Assembly: GCF_023156385.1 (NCBI RefSeq)
Contig: NZ_JAKZAK010000005.1
Coordinates: 62,001-126,000, forward strand
Source: Marinobacter xestospongiae
Lineage (GTDB): Bacteria > Pseudomonadota > Gammaproteobacteria > Pseudomonadales > Oleiphilaceae
Direction: 5' to 3'
DNA length: 64,000 nucleotides
Made by a program: the position numbers and the translations under genes. Below the pieces are notes generated by a model that saw only the letters and a list, made by a program, of their open reading frames with translations, was not told the origin of the DNA and ran no database searches. Shown here piece after piece: positions 47,776-58,044 of the stretch (positions are counted from its first letter, which is position 1; every line of letters begins with the position of its first letter).

Positions 47776-48402
47776 GTGTTCGAGCTGTTAAAAGCCGGTG
47801 GCATCCTGATGGTGCCGATCGTTGCCTGTTCCATTCTGGCGCTGGCCATCATTCTGGAACGTTTCTGGACGTTGCGGGAGTCGCGCATCGCACCGGAGCA
47901 CACCATCAACGAACTCTGGCGTTGGATCAAGAAGAAAGAGCTGAATAGCAAAAAGCTCAAGGTCCTGCAGGGATCATCCCCCCTGGGTCGCATCCTCGCG
48001 GGTGGCCTGATGAACGCCAAACATGGTCGCGAGATCATGAAGGAAAGCATCGAACACGAAGCCAGCCAGGTGATCCATGAGCTGGAGCGCTTCCTCAACC
48101 CACTGGGAACCGTCGCCACCATCACGCCGCTACTGGGTCTGCTGGGAACGGTCATCGGGATGATCAAGGTGTTCGCCGAAATCCAGGTTGCCGGTGTCGG
48201 CAATGCGGGTAATCTCGCCGGAGGTATTTCCGAAGCGCTGATCACCACCGCTGCCGGCCTCAGTGTCGCCATTCCCGCGCTGATCTGTCACCGCTACTTT
48301 ATCCGCCGCGTGGACGCTCTGGTGGTCAACATGGAGCAGGAGGCGATCAAGCTGGTGGAAGTGGTCCACGGTGATCGCGAAATCGACGTCGAAGGAGCCT
48401 GA
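47776..48402 (+). CDS. exbB: ExbB/TolQ family proton channel protein
   Basis: A 208-residue inner-membrane protein with three helices: N-terminal (about 8-28), and a pair around 110-135 and 155-180 holding TPLLGLLGTVIGMIKVF and EALITTAAGLSVAIPALI, the core that forms the proton path with ExbD. The start is GTG with AGGGAG 6-7 bases ahead. exbD follows after 5 bases. No tonB is adjacent, so the powered partner is unclear. Confidence 0.92.
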   Translation: MFELLKAGGILMVPIVACSILALAIILERFWTLRESRIAPEHTINELWRWIKKKELNSKKLKVLQGSSPLGRILAGGLMNAKHGREIMKESIEHEASQVIHELERFLNPLGTVATITPLLGLLGTVIGMIKVFAEIQVAGVGNAGNLAGGISEALITTAAGLSVAIPALICHRYFIRRVDALVVNMEQEAIKLVEVVHGDREIDVEGA

Positions 48403-48407
48403 GCGTC

Positions 48408-48830
48408 GTGAAATTCCAACGTCAGCGCAGCCAGGAAGTCGGGGTCGACCTTACACCGTTGATCGACGTGGTGTTCCTGCTGCTGATCTTCTTCATGGTG
48501 TCCACCACCTTTACCCGGGAAAGTCACCTCAAGGTGGAGTTGCCTGAGGCCAACGGTGTAAAGGCGGAATCGGCTGTTGAACAGATTGATGTGGTGATCA
48601 ATGCCCAGGGTCAATACACCCTGAATGATCGCGCCCTGGTCAACAATCGTCTGGAGACGCTGGAGCGTGCCGTGCGGGAACTGGCAGCCGGCGACAGCAG
48701 TCTGCCGTTCGTCATCACCGCGGATGCCAACACCGCCCACCAGTTCGTGGTGCGGGCGATGGACGTCGCGGGCCGTCTCGGCTTTGCCAAACTGAGCATT
48801 ACCACCGAGCAGAGCAGTGAAGACAACTGA
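48408..48830 (+). CDS. exbD: ExbD/TolR family biopolymer transport protein
   Basis: A 140-residue single-span protein. The membrane helix holds the essential Asp in VDLTPLIDVVFLLLIFFMV (about 12-30), followed by a periplasmic domain with the family ends VVINAQGQYTLN and VVRAMDVAGRLGFAKLSI. GTG start. The 3' end overlaps msbA by 14 bases. Confidence 0.94.
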   Translation: MKFQRQRSQEVGVDLTPLIDVVFLLLIFFMVSTTFTRESHLKVELPEANGVKAESAVEQIDVVINAQGQYTLNDRALVNNRLETLERAVRELAAGDSSLPFVITADANTAHQFVVRAMDVAGRLGFAKLSITTEQSSEDN

Positions 48831-50586
48831 TCCGGCGGAGACGTCGCAACCGGAATCGAACTGGCAGACCTACAAGCGGCTGCTGGCGTATGTCAAACCA
48901 TTCTGGCTGGCATTCTCCATGGCCGTTATTGGAAACGTCATCTACGCGGCCGCCTCCACCGGGATGGCGGCCGCGATGGAATACGTCATCGAGGCCATTG
49001 AAAATCCCACCGACCAGAACCGTGTTCTGCTGACCCTGCTGATCGTGGGGGTCTTTGCGTTCCGTGGTCTGGGCACCTTCATGAGTCAGTACTTCATCAG
49101 CTATGTGGGGCGGAACGTGATTCACGCCCTGCGTATTGAACTGTTTGATCGTCTGCTGACCCTGCCATCTCGGTATTTCGACGACAACGCCTCCGGGCGC
49201 CTGGTGTCGAAGCTGACCTTCAATGTGGAGCAGGTGGCCGAGGCTACCACCAACGCGGTGACCATCACTCTGAGGGAAGGGCTGACCATTGTCGGGCTGC
49301 TGGGCTTCATGTTGTACACCAACTGGAAGCTGACCGCGGTGTTCCTGGTTGTCGGCCCGCTCATCGGCGCGGTGGTCAGCTACGCCAGTAAGCGGTTTCG
49401 TCGTCTCAGCCAGCGTATCCAGGGCTCGATGGGGGACATTACCCATGTCGCCTCAGAAAGCATCTCCGGCTACCGGGTCGTGCGCACCTTTGGCGGTGAG
49501 GATTACGAACGGGACCGGTTTCATCAGGTCAGTCGCCATAACCTGACCCAGAGCCTGAAAATGGCCTCCACCCAGGCCATCAGTGTGCCGGTGATCCAGG
49601 TACTGGTTGCCATCGCCATTGCCACCCTGGTGTGGCTGATGCTGGCGCCTGAGATTCGTGGCGCCATGAGCACCGGCGAGCTTATTGCCTTTATCACCGC
49701 GGCCACCACCATGGCCAAACCCATTCGGCAGGTGACGTCTGTGCACGCCAAGATCCAGAAAGGGGTGGCGGCGGCGCTGGATGTGTTCAGCACCATGGAC
49801 GAAGAGACCGAGCGTGACCGGGGCACGTTCGTGCCGGAGCGGGTCAAGGGTGACATCCGCTTTGATGGTGTCTGTTTCCGGTATCGCGATCAGCTTGATA
49901 ACGTCCTGGAGCAAATCTCCCTGAGTATTCCGGCCGGCCAGAGTGTCGCGCTGGTGGGGCGCTCCGGCAGCGGCAAGTCGACACTGGTAAGCCTGTTGCC
50001 CCGGTTCTACGACTACCACGACGGCAATATTCTGATTGATGGCCATTCGCTGATGGATTTCCGCCTGGATGCCCTGCGGGCCCAGATTGCGCTGGTCACC
50101 CAGAATGTCGTGTTGTTCAACGACACCATTGCGGCCAACATTGCCTATGGCTCCCTCAAGGACTGCAGTCGGGAAGCGATTCGGGAGGCGGCTGCCAAGG
50201 CCCACGCCCTGGAATTCATCGACCGCATGCCGGATGGCCTGGATACGGTGATCGGCGACAATGGCGTGATGCTGTCCGGTGGTCAGCGTCAGCGACTGGC
50301 GATTGCCCGGGCCTTGCTCAAGGACGCGCCGATCCTGATTCTGGACGAGGCCACCTCGGCCCTGGATACCGAATCCGAACGCCATATTCAGGAAGCCCTG
50401 GAAACCGTCATGCAGGGACGGACCACTTTGGTCATCGCCCACCGCCTGTCAACCATCGAGAAGGCTGACCGGATACTGGTGATGGAGGCCGGACAGATCG
50501 TGGAATCCGGGGCACACGATGAGCTGCTGGCCGCCGGCGGTGCCTATGCCCAGTTGCATCAGAAACAGTTCAGCGAGGTGGAATGA
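48817..50586 (+). CDS. msbA: lipid A export ABC transporter MsbA
   Basis: Flips core-lipid A across the inner membrane. It is 589 residues with six membrane helices (about 25-320), Walker A GRSGSGKST (about 381), signature LSGGQRQRLAIARALL and Walker B ILILDEATSALD (about 507). The GTG start overlaps exbD; the stop overlaps lpxK by 4 bases. The msbA-lpxK pairing is standard and supports the lipid A role over other half-transporters. Confidence 0.95.
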   Translation: MKTTDPAETSQPESNWQTYKRLLAYVKPFWLAFSMAVIGNVIYAAASTGMAAAMEYVIEAIENPTDQNRVLLTLLIVGVFAFRGLGTFMSQYFISYVGRNVIHALRIELFDRLLTLPSRYFDDNASGRLVSKLTFNVEQVAEATTNAVTITLREGLTIVGLLGFMLYTNWKLTAVFLVVGPLIGAVVSYASKRFRRLSQRIQGSMGDITHVASESISGYRVVRTFGGEDYERDRFHQVSRHNLTQSLKMASTQAISVPVIQVLVAIAIATLVWLMLAPEIRGAMSTGELIAFITAATTMAKPIRQVTSVHAKIQKGVAAALDVFSTMDEETERDRGTFVPERVKGDIRFDGVCFRYRDQLDNVLEQISLSIPAGQSVALVGRSGSGKSTLVSLLPRFYDYHDGNILIDGHSLMDFRLDALRAQIALVTQNVVLFNDTIAANIAYGSLKDCSREAIREAAAKAHALEFIDRMPDGLDTVIGDNGVMLSGGQRQRLAIARALLKDAPILILDEATSALDTESERHIQEALETVMQGRTTLVIAHRLSTIEKADRILVMEAGQIVESGAHDELLAAGGAYAQLHQKQFSEVE

Positions 50587-51608
50587 CGGCCCCCGTTGAG
50601 CGGCTGTGGTATGGCCAGGGCCGCCCGCTCTGGCCGCTGTGGCCGCTGGCCTGGCTCTATCGCTCCATTGCCCGTCGGCGGCGTCTGAACGCCCGGGGTG
50701 AGGGGGCCAATCCCTCCCTGTCGCAGCCGGTGATCGTGGTTGGCAACATCACGGCCGGCGGTACCGGCAAGTCGCCGTTGACGGCGTGGCTGGTGGCGTT
50801 CCTTCGTGATCAGGGCTGGTCCCCGGTGATCCTTACCCGCGGCTACGGCGGACGCAGCAAACACCATCCGCTGACGGTTCAGCCTGACAGTGATGTCCAG
50901 CTGGTGGGTGATGAGCCGTTGATGCTGGCGCAGCAGTGCGGTTGCCCGGTGGTGGTCGACCCCAAACGGTGCCGTGGCGGGCAATGGGCCATTGATCAGA
51001 AGCTCGGCGATATTCTGGTGTGTGACGACGGCCTGCAGCATTACGCCTTGCCCAGGGATCTGGAACTGGCGGTGTTCGATGGTGAGCGGGGTATGGGCAA
51101 CGGTGCGCCGATTCCGGTCGGGCCGCTGCGGGAGCCGCCGGAGCGGCTGGCCACGGTGGATGCCGTGGTGACCAATGGCCATGCGCCCCTGGAGCTGGAC
51201 CACCCCCATCAGTACTGCATGACCCTGGCGCCAACCCGGGTGCGTCATCTCCATTCCGGCCAGTGTCACGACGTCGCCTGGCTGGCGGGTAAACGGGTGC
51301 GCGCCGTCGCCGGCATTGGCAATCCCGAGCGCTTTTTCAACACCCTTCGCCATCTGGGCGCAAAGGTACGTGGCCAGCCATTTGGCGACCATCACCATTT
51401 TCACGCCGGGGATCTGGCGGTTGAGCCGGGCGAGGCTTTGCTGATGACCGCCAAGGACGCCGTCAAGTGCCGCCAGCTGGCGCCGGAGGAAAGCTGGGTG
51501 CTGGATGTCGAGGCCCAGTTGCCGGAGGCCTTCGGCGAGTTTCTGCTTAAACGGCTGGCAGGGTTGCAGGCTTGCACCTCTGGCACCAGAATTAACCCTT
51601 CCGATTAA
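50583..51608 (+). CDS. lpxK: tetraacyldisaccharide 4'-kinase
   Basis: Phosphorylates the 4' position of the lipid A precursor at the membrane. The 341-residue product has an N-terminal amphipathic/hydrophobic segment (WPLWPLAWLYRSIA), a P-loop GNITAGGTGKSPLT (about 56-69), the catalytic region LTRGYGG and VDPKRCRGG, and the late GIGNPERFFNTLRHLG and TAKDAVKC. Translationally coupled to msbA by an ATGA overlap. Confidence 0.96.
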   Translation: MTAPVERLWYGQGRPLWPLWPLAWLYRSIARRRRLNARGEGANPSLSQPVIVVGNITAGGTGKSPLTAWLVAFLRDQGWSPVILTRGYGGRSKHHPLTVQPDSDVQLVGDEPLMLAQQCGCPVVVDPKRCRGGQWAIDQKLGDILVCDDGLQHYALPRDLELAVFDGERGMGNGAPIPVGPLREPPERLATVDAVVTNGHAPLELDHPHQYCMTLAPTRVRHLHSGQCHDVAWLAGKRVRAVAGIGNPERFFNTLRHLGAKVRGQPFGDHHHFHAGDLAVEPGEALLMTAKDAVKCRQLAPEESWVLDVEAQLPEAFGEFLLKRLAGLQACTSGTRINPSD

Positions 51609-51624
51609 CCTGTGAGACATCAAG

Positions 51625-51813
51625 ATGGACAAGAAACTGCTGGCGATGTTGGCCTGCCCGGTGTGTAAAGGCGACCTCAAGCTCGACTCCGACAAGCAGG
51701 AGCTGATCTGTTACAACGACGCCATGGCCTTTCCCATCCGTGAAGGCATTCCGGTGATGCTGGCGGTGGAGGCTCGTACCCTGACCACCGACGAGCGCCT
51801 TCACAAGGCCTGA
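51625..51813 (+). CDS. Trm112 family protein (YcaR-like)
   Basis: A 62-residue zinc-ribbon-like protein. [21 protein letters not shown] gives the CxxC pair and [22 protein letters not shown] completes the Trm112/UPF0434 fold; the second cysteine pair is reduced to one Cys. It sits between lpxK and kdsB, its usual place. Function in bacteria is uncertain. Confidence 0.93.
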   Translation: MDKKLLAMLACPVCKGDLKLDSDKQELICYNDAMAFPIREGIPVMLAVEARTLTTDERLHKA

Positions 51814-51844
51814 TTACCTGATCCACCACCGCGACGAATAAATC

Positions 51845-52606
51845 ATGTCCTTTACTGTTGTCATTCCTGCCCGCTATGCCTCCACCCGCCTGCCGGGAAA
51901 ACCGCTGGCGGATATTGCCGGCAAACCGATGATCCGTCATGTCCATGAGCGCGCCTGCGAAAGTGCTGCCGACCGGGTCGTGGTGGCGACTGACGATAAT
52001 CGCATCCGCCAGGCCTGTGAGGCGTTTGGGGCCGAGGTGGTGATGACCTCCCCGGACCACGCCAGTGGTACCGATCGCCTGGCAGAAGTGGTGGCGACGC
52101 TGGGGCTGTCGCGGGAGCACCGGGTGGTGAATGTTCAGGGCGACGAGCCGCTGATTCCCGCCGCCCTGATTGATCAGGTCGCCGCTAATCTCGATGCCCA
52201 TCCCGAGGCTACCATTGCGACCCTGTGCGAACCGATTGATGACGTCGCCAGTGTCTTCAATCCCAATGTGGTCAAAGTGGTGTTCGACCAAGTGGGCATG
52301 GCGGGCTATTTCAGTCGGGCGCCGATTCCCTGGGCCCGGGATCTTTGGGCGGCGGGGCAGGCGGGTGAGGCATTGCCCACAACCACCCGCTATTTCCGCC
52401 ACATCGGCATCTATGGTTACCGGGTAGGGCTGTTGCAGGACTTTGTTACCTGGCCGCCGGCGCCAGCCGAGCAGACCGAGTCGCTGGAACAGCTGCGGGC
52501 ACTGCACCATGGTTCCCGCATTCATGTCGAGGAGGCCGTGGAGCCACCGCCGGCGGGTGTTGATACCGAGGCGGATCTGGATCGCCTGCGGCGACAGATG
52601 GCGTGA
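51845..52606 (+). CDS. kdsB: 3-deoxy-manno-octulosonate cytidylyltransferase
   Basis: Activates KDO as CMP-KDO for lipopolysaccharide core assembly. The 253-residue product has the nucleotidyltransferase start [47 protein letters not shown] and RHIGIYGYR, all diagnostic of KdsB. Co-directional with lpxK and the Trm112 gene. Confidence 0.97.
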   Translation: MSFTVVIPARYASTRLPGKPLADIAGKPMIRHVHERACESAADRVVVATDDNRIRQACEAFGAEVVMTSPDHASGTDRLAEVVATLGLSREHRVVNVQGDEPLIPAALIDQVAANLDAHPEATIATLCEPIDDVASVFNPNVVKVVFDQVGMAGYFSRAPIPWARDLWAAGQAGEALPTTTRYFRHIGIYGYRVGLLQDFVTWPPAPAEQTESLEQLRALHHGSRIHVEEAVEPPPAGVDTEADLDRLRRQMA

Positions 52607-52658
52607 CGAACGACATCCGCCGTCAGCAACCAACAGGATAGGGAGCAGCAGAATCGTT

Positions 52659-53156
52659 ATGGCAGCCAACCAGGAAGAAAACAGGGTATCGGTGTTGTTT
52701 GTGTGTCTGGGCAACATCTGCCGTTCGCCCACCGCTGAAGGCCTGTTTCGTGCCTGTGTGCAAAGGGCGGGGCTGGAGGACCGGATTGAAATCGACTCCT
52801 GTGGTACCGGCGGGTGGCACGTGGGTAAATCGCCGGATGAGCGTGCGACGGCTGCCGCGGCCCGCCGCGGCATCGATCTGACGCCCTTACGGGCCCGCCA
52901 GTTTAACGCCGGCGATCTCGATCGGTTCGATTTCATCCTGACCATGGATCGCCAGAATCTCGCGGACATCAAGGACTTCTGGCGCCAGAACGGTGGCACC
53001 GAGCCGGCGCTGTTTCTCGACTACGCGCCTGAAGCCTCCGTTCGCGAGGTGCCCGATCCCTACTACGGCGGTGACCAGGGGTTTGAACACGTTCTGGATC
53101 TCATTGAGGCGGCAAGCGACGGCTTGTTGGCGACGATCCGGGAGCAGCTCCGGTGA
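52659..53156 (+). CDS. low molecular weight protein-tyrosine phosphatase
   Basis: A 165-residue phosphatase with the P-loop VLFVCLGNICRSP (about 14-26) containing the nucleophile Cys and Arg, and the general-acid Asp in REVPDPYYGG (about 130). This family controls tyrosine phosphorylation of polysaccharide kinases in some bacteria, but no partner kinase is adjacent. Start ATG 52659 with AGGGAGCAG ahead; the stop overlaps murB by 4 bases. Confidence 0.93.
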   Translation: MAANQEENRVSVLFVCLGNICRSPTAEGLFRACVQRAGLEDRIEIDSCGTGGWHVGKSPDERATAAAARRGIDLTPLRARQFNAGDLDRFDFILTMDRQNLADIKDFWRQNGGTEPALFLDYAPEASVREVPDPYYGGDQGFEHVLDLIEAASDGLLATIREQLR

Positions 53157-54184
53157 GCCTTTCGCCGGTGATCGAAGAACACGTCGAGTTATCTGCCTAC
53201 AACACCCTGAAGGTGTCTGCTCGAGCACATCATTACACTGAGGCGGCCAGCGTTGACGAGCTACGGGTGGCCCTTGGCTGGGCGCGTAACCAGGGGCTGG
53301 ATACGCTGGTGCTGGGTGGTGGCAGCAATCTGGTGATTGCCGGTGATGTGTCCGCCCTGGTCATTCGGATGACCATTCGCGAGCGCAGCTGGTGTGATGT
53401 GGCGGGTGATGAGGCAACCCTGGTATTGGGCGCCGGAGAGAACTGGCACGAAGCGGTGCTGTACGCCGCCGCTGCCGGCTATCGGGGCATTGAGAATCTG
53501 GCGCTGATTCCCGGCACGGCCGGGGCCGCGCCCGTTCAGAACATCGGTGCCTACGGCGTTGAGCTGGCAGATACGCTGGTATCTCTTGCGGCGCTGGATA
53601 CCCGCACGGAGGAAGTGGTTGAGCTGCAAGCCAGCGATTGCCGCTTCGGTTATCGGGACAGCCTGTTCAAGCAGCAGCCCGGTCGTTATATCATTCTGGA
53701 GATTCGTCTGCGGCTTGGTCGCAGTTATCCCTTCTCGTTGGTCTATGGTGAGCTGGCAAACTACTTCCCCGACCAGCCCGGGTCTGAGCCGTTGACACCC
53801 CTGGCGGTGGCCCATGGTGTCGAAGCCATTCGCCGTCGCAAGTTGCCTGATCCGTCGCAGCTTCCGAATGCTGGCAGTTTTTTCAAGAACCCCGTGGTTG
53901 ATCGTGATACCTGGCAGCGCCTGCGGGCGTCTCATCCGCAGTTGGTTGCCTACCCGGCTGGTGATTCGATGAAGCTGGCCGCCGGCTGGCTGATTGATCA
54001 GTGCGGCTGGAAAGGGTACCGCAACACCCACGTGGGCGTGCACAATCACCAGGCTCTGGTGCTGGTCAATCATGGCGGCGGTTCCGGGCGTGATGTGCTG
54101 GAGCTGGCGGAAAGAATCCGCAGCGATGTGCGGGAGACATTTGGCGTCGATCTGGAAGTGGAGCCGAGGATCGTCTCGGCTTAA
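53153..54184 (+). CDS. murB: UDP-N-acetylmuramate dehydrogenase
   Basis: FAD enzyme that reduces UDP-GlcNAc-enolpyruvate to UDP-MurNAc in peptidoglycan synthesis. The 343-residue product is the type I (longer) form: NTLKVSARAHHYTEA, VLGGGSNLVI for FAD, ALIPGTAGAAPVQNIGAYGVE, PNAGSFFKNPVV with the catalytic Ser, and a C-terminal ELAERIRSDVRETFGVDLEVEPRIV. The GTG start overlaps the phosphatase stop. Confidence 0.97.
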   Translation: MSLSPVIEEHVELSAYNTLKVSARAHHYTEAASVDELRVALGWARNQGLDTLVLGGGSNLVIAGDVSALVIRMTIRERSWCDVAGDEATLVLGAGENWHEAVLYAAAAGYRGIENLALIPGTAGAAPVQNIGAYGVELADTLVSLAALDTRTEEVVELQASDCRFGYRDSLFKQQPGRYIILEIRLRLGRSYPFSLVYGELANYFPDQPGSEPLTPLAVAHGVEAIRRRKLPDPSQLPNAGSFFKNPVVDRDTWQRLRASHPQLVAYPAGDSMKLAAGWLIDQCGWKGYRNTHVGVHNHQALVLVNHGGGSGRDVLELAERIRSDVRETFGVDLEVEPRIVSA

Positions 54185-54238
54185 GACTCGCGGTGGGTCA
54201 GGCTGGTGCGGCCCGCCCGTGACGATGCGATGACTGGA

Positions 54239-54268
54239 GCAGCCCCCGACTATGCGGGGGCTGCGGTT
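54239..54268. terminator. terminator between convergent murB and proS
   Basis: GCAGCCCCCG (54239-54248) pairs perfectly with CGGGGGCTGC (54255-54264), loop of 6, then GGTTTT on the plus strand. Confidence 0.8.
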
Positions 54269-54274
54269 TTGCGG

Positions 54275-56011
54275 TCAGTGGCTGTTGCGGGGCGCGGCGT
54301 TGGCCAGGAACGGCAGCGCCTCTTCGATGTTCAGGTCCTGCTTGTCGGCATCGCGACGGCCCTTGTACTCCAACGTGCCGGCGGCGAGGCCGCGGTCGGA
54401 GACCACAAACCGGTGCGGGATGCCGGTCAGTTCCATGTCCGCGAACTTCACGCCCGGGCGTTCGTTGCGGTCGTCCAGCAGGACGTCGTAGCCGGCCTGG
54501 CGCAGCTGGTCATACAGCGTCTCTGCCGCTTCCATAACGGCGGGGGATTTGTGGGCGTTTAGGGTCACGATGGCCACCTCGAACGGCGCAATCGCTTCCG
54601 GCCAGATGATGCCGCGATCGTCGTGATTCTGCTCAATGGCGGCAGCCACGATCCGTGACACGCCAATGCCGTAGCAGCCCATTTCCAGCACCGCTTTCTT
54701 GCCATTCTCGTCCAGTACGGTGGAGTCCATCGCCTGGCTGTATTTGTTACCCAGCTTGAAGATGTGGCCGACCTCAATGCCGCGACGGATCTCCAGGGTG
54801 CCCTGGCCGTCAGGGCTGGGGTCGCCTTCTTCAACGTTGCGCAGATCTTCGACGCGGGGCAGTGGCAGATCGCGTTCCCAGTTAACGCCAGTCAGGTGGA
54901 ATCCCTCACGGTTGGCGCCACAGACGAAATCCGCCAGATGGGCCGCGCTGCGATCAACAATCACGGGCAGATCCAGTTTGACCGGACCGATGGAGCCGGC
55001 CTTGCAACCAACCGCCTGCTCAATCTCTTCGTCACTGGCCATGGTCAGCGGAGACGCTACCCCGGGCAGGTTCTCGGCCTTGATCTCGTTGAGGGTGTGG
55101 TCGCCGCGCAGGACCAGGGCCACCAGGCCGCCGTCTTCACCTTCCTCTGTGGCTTCGGCCTTGACGATCAGCGTCTTGACGGTCTGGCTGGGCGCCAGGC
55201 TGAGGAACTGGGCCACAGCATCGATGGTGCGTTGCTCCGGGGTGGCCACTTCGGCCATCTCCGCGCCGGGAGCGGGTCGATCGCCAGTTGGGGCAACCGC
55301 TTCGGCCTTCTCGATATTGGCGGCGTAGTTGCTGCCGGTTGAGAATACGATGTCATCCTCACCAGAGGAGGCCAGCACGTGGAACTCGTGGGACGAGCTG
55401 CCGCCAATGGAACCGGAATCGGCCTGCACCGGGCGGTAATCCAGGCCCAGGCGATCAAAGATGGCGCAGTAGGTGCGGTGCATGACCTGGTAGGTCTCAT
55501 CCAGCGACTCGGGTGTGATGTGGAAGGAGTAGGCATCCTTCATCAGGAACTCGCGGGCCCGCATCACGCCGAAACGGGGGCGGCGCTCATCACGGAACTT
55601 GGTCTGGATCTGATAGAAGTTCGCCGGCAGTTCCTTGTAGCTTTTCAGCTCATTGCGGACCAGATCGGTGATGACTTCTTCGTGGGTCGGACCAAAGCAG
55701 AAATCCCGGCCATGACGATCGTTGAGGCGCAGCAGTTCGCCACCGTATTGCTCCCAGCGGCCGGATTCCTGCCACAGTTCGGCCGGCTGTACCGCTGGCA
55801 TCAACACTTCCTGGGCGCCACTGCGGTCCATTTCTTCCCGTACAATCCGCTCGACCTTGCGCAGCACGCGCAGCCCCATTGGCAGCCAGGTATACAGGCC
55901 CGCGGCCAGTTTGCGGGTCAGGCCGGCCCGTAGCATCAACTGGTGGCTGATAATCTCAGCGTCTGCGGGGGTTTCTTTGAGGGTGGCAATCAGGTAACGG
56001 CTTGCTCGCAT
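54275..56011 (-). CDS. proS: prolyl-tRNA synthetase
   Basis: Class II aminoacyl-tRNA synthetase of 578 residues, the bacterial type. The N-terminal [30 protein letters not shown], motif 2 [28 protein letters not shown], an inserted editing domain (about 225-405) that clears Ala-tRNA, motif 3 [18 protein letters not shown], and a C-terminal anticodon-binding domain (about 475-565) are in order. Confidence 0.97.
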   Translation of the reverse strand: MRASRYLIATLKETPADAEIISHQLMLRAGLTRKLAAGLYTWLPMGLRVLRKVERIVREEMDRSGAQEVLMPAVQPAELWQESGRWEQYGGELLRLNDRHGRDFCFGPTHEEVITDLVRNELKSYKELPANFYQIQTKFRDERRPRFGVMRAREFLMKDAYSFHITPESLDETYQVMHRTYCAIFDRLGLDYRPVQADSGSIGGSSSHEFHVLASSGEDDIVFSTGSNYAANIEKAEAVAPTGDRPAPGAEMAEVATPEQRTIDAVAQFLSLAPSQTVKTLIVKAEATEEGEDGGLVALVLRGDHTLNEIKAENLPGVASPLTMASDEEIEQAVGCKAGSIGPVKLDLPVIVDRSAAHLADFVCGANREGFHLTGVNWERDLPLPRVEDLRNVEEGDPSPDGQGTLEIRRGIEVGHIFKLGNKYSQAMDSTVLDENGKKAVLEMGCYGIGVSRIVAAAIEQNHDDRGIIWPEAIAPFEVAIVTLNAHKSPAVMEAAETLYDQLRQAGYDVLLDDRNERPGVKFADMELTGIPHRFVVSDRGLAAGTLEYKGRRDADKQDLNIEEALPFLANAAPRNSH

Positions 56012-56240
56012 CGTGTCTTCCGTATGCTTTGTGTTCGGGAAATGTCACCGGGTACCGGTGGAGCCGGTTTGCTTCAGCAGGGCAGCGTGTTGCCAACCCG
56101 GGTTGAAGCTATTCGACCAATGGCTAAGAGCCTTGGCAGACGGGGCCTCCAAACCGGTTACTGGTTCCTTTATTTGTCGATTCGTGGGGGGTATTGTACG
56201 GAGCCTGCGGGATAAGGTACAGACGACAGGAGTAGTGCCT

Positions 56241-56678
56241 ATGGGATTGTCTGCGAACGAGGTTGAGTGCCTGATTCGTGAAGGTGTGCCAATGGCGGAC
56301 GACATTGGTTTCAAGGTCGATGAAGTGAGAGATCATTTCGCGCGGACCCGGATTACCTTTACAGATCGTTTTGTACGGCCCGGTGGTACTATCTCGGGTC
56401 CTGTCCAGATGGCCCTGGCGGATGCGTCCATGTACGCGGCGGTTTTGGCCTCGTTGGGCAAGGTGGAAATGGCAGTGACCAGTAATCTGTCCATTAACTT
56501 CCTGCAAAAACCCGCGCCCGGAGATTTGAGGGCTGAAGCAGTGGTTCTTCGCTTGGGACGACGTCTCGCTTTCTGCGAAGTTCGACTATTCTCAGGAGGA
56601 GGAGACGAAGAAAACAGCGAGGAGCAGCTGGTGGCCCACGTGACTGGCAGTTACGCACTGCCCGCCAAACGTGACTGA
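56241..56678 (+). CDS. PaaI family hotdog thioesterase
   Basis: A 145-residue hotdog-fold protein of the PaaI/YdiI type: DRFVRPGGTISGPVQMALADASMYAAVLASLGKVEMAVTSNLSINFLQKPAPGDL, with the central helix Asp. It probably hydrolyses an acyl-CoA; the substrate is unknown. ACAGGAG precedes the ATG. A TetR regulator follows after 10 bases, which could control it. Confidence 0.83.
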   Translation: MGLSANEVECLIREGVPMADDIGFKVDEVRDHFARTRITFTDRFVRPGGTISGPVQMALADASMYAAVLASLGKVEMAVTSNLSINFLQKPAPGDLRAEAVVLRLGRRLAFCEVRLFSGGGDEENSEEQLVAHVTGSYALPAKRD

Positions 56679-56688
56679 CAGGTTGAGC

Positions 56689-57306
56689 ATGACCGACGAC
56701 AATATTGATGTAACACCCCGACGCAAACCCGTTCAGGCCCGGAGCCGCGAGCGGGTCAACAGTATTCTTAAACACGCCGCCGAAATCTTTACCGAAGTCG
56801 GGGTCGACAGCACCAGCATGTCGGCGATAGCCCGTCGTTCGGACATGTCCCTGGCGTCGCTGTACCGTTACTTTCCCAACAAGGCCGCGATCGTAAAGGC
56901 GATTGCCGAAACTCACGTCGAGAAGATGGAAGACGTGATGCGGGCGCGGCTGGCGGACACCGACATCTACGAAGTCATCGACGTGCTGGTGGACTTCTAT
57001 TACGACTTCTACCGCAATGAGCCTGGCTATGCCGCCATCTGGAGTGGGGTTGAGGCCATGCCGGAACTGCGGGAGCTGGATTTCCAGGAGCTTTACCACA
57101 ACGCCCGCGATGTTGATGCCCGACTCAAGCAGGTGTTTCCCCATCTTTCGGATACCCGCCGCTGGAATGCCAGTCTGTTGTTGCCCCGGTCCACGGGCTC
57201 GATGCTGCGACTGGCAGTCACCTTGCCGGAAACAGAGGCCGCCGCACTGGTTGCCGAGATCAAACGGATGGCCAGGGCATACCTCAAGGAACTGGCGACC
57301 GCCTGA
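56689..57306 (+). CDS. TetR family transcriptional regulator
   Basis: A 205-residue regulator with the N-terminal helix-turn-helix (ILKHAAEIFTEVGVDSTSMSAIARRSDMSLASLYRYFPNKAAIVKAI, in residues 24-75) and an all-helical ligand domain. ATG 56689 is chosen; a GTG at 56671 in frame overlaps the thioesterase stop. Likely in one transcript with the thioesterase. Effector unknown. Confidence 0.9.
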   Translation: MTDDNIDVTPRRKPVQARSRERVNSILKHAAEIFTEVGVDSTSMSAIARRSDMSLASLYRYFPNKAAIVKAIAETHVEKMEDVMRARLADTDIYEVIDVLVDFYYDFYRNEPGYAAIWSGVEAMPELRELDFQELYHNARDVDARLKQVFPHLSDTRRWNASLLLPRSTGSMLRLAVTLPETEAAALVAEIKRMARAYLKELATA

Positions 57307-57319
57307 GACGGAAGCGCCG

Positions 57320-57343
57320 AAGCCCCGGGCTGTCCGGGGTTTT
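57320..57343. terminator. terminator between convergent tetR-type and lrp-type genes
   Basis: CCCCGG (57323-57328) pairs with CCGGGG (57334-57339), loop GCTGT, with AA before and TTTT after, just between the two stops. Confidence 0.7.
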
Positions 57344-57840
57344 CAGGTGGTGCCCAGATACCCCAGGGGTAGGGCGGTGCTGTCCAGCACCCGCCTCAAT
57401 ACGAAGCTGGAGTGGACACCGCTCACACCCTGAATCCGGGTAATCTGATTCAGCAGAAAGTGGTGGTAGTGGTCCATGTCCGGTACCACCACCTTGAGCA
57501 TGTAGTCGGCATCCTGGCCGGTGATCAGATAACACTCCTGCACCTCGGGGTACCCGATAACCTTCTCTTCAAATGCCGCAAAGCGTTCCGGGGTGTGGCG
57601 ATCCATACTGATCAGGATGATGGCGGTCAGCGTCAGCCCTAGCTTCTTGTGATCCAGCACCGTCACCCGCCGCAGTATGATACCGGCGTCTTCCAGCGCC
57701 TTGACCCGTCGCAGGCAGGGCGACGGTGACAGTCCCACCTGTTCGGCCAGCTGCTGGTTGTTGAGGGTGCCGTTCTGCTGCAGGGCTTCGAGAATGCGGC
57801 GGTCGGTGCGGTCAATCTTGACCAGATTCTTTGTATTCAT
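57343..57840 (-). CDS. Lrp/AsnC family transcriptional regulator
   Basis: A 165-residue regulator: N-terminal winged helix (KIDRTDRRILEALQQNGTLNNQQLAEQVGLSPSPCLRRVKAL, residues 7-47), then the RAM ligand domain with VQECYLITGQDADYMLKVVVPD. The SPSPCLRRVK recognition helix is the Lrp-type. It is divergent from leuA with about 200 bp between, so regulation of leucine synthesis is plausible but unproven. ATG 57840 has no clear ribosome site. Confidence 0.92.
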   Translation of the reverse strand: MNTKNLVKIDRTDRRILEALQQNGTLNNQQLAEQVGLSPSPCLRRVKALEDAGIILRRVTVLDHKKLGLTLTAIILISMDRHTPERFAAFEEKVIGYPEVQECYLITGQDADYMLKVVVPDMDHYHHFLLNQITRIQGVSGVHSSFVLRRVLDSTALPLGYLGTT

Positions 57841-58044
57841 GAGCAATTTTATTCTATCAAGATGCCATTGGCTGGAATATTGTTGCTACATCCTTGGCTA
57901 ACTGCTGCCAAATAGCAAGCATCTGCCTGCCGCATTGACGTAACATGGTTCTCCTCATGGGAGATCCCCATCCGTCATGGTGTGCGGACTGCTTACCCGG
58001 GACCGCGCCCAACGACCGTATAACTGATACAAGGAATCATCGTC

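Noticed and set aside
57952..58044. Possible leucine-rich leader peptide and attenuator before leuA
   Set aside because: A short frame starting MVLLMGDPHPSW lacks a run of leucine codons and no terminator follows; only a 5-bp hairpin (ATGGG/CCCAT) is seen.
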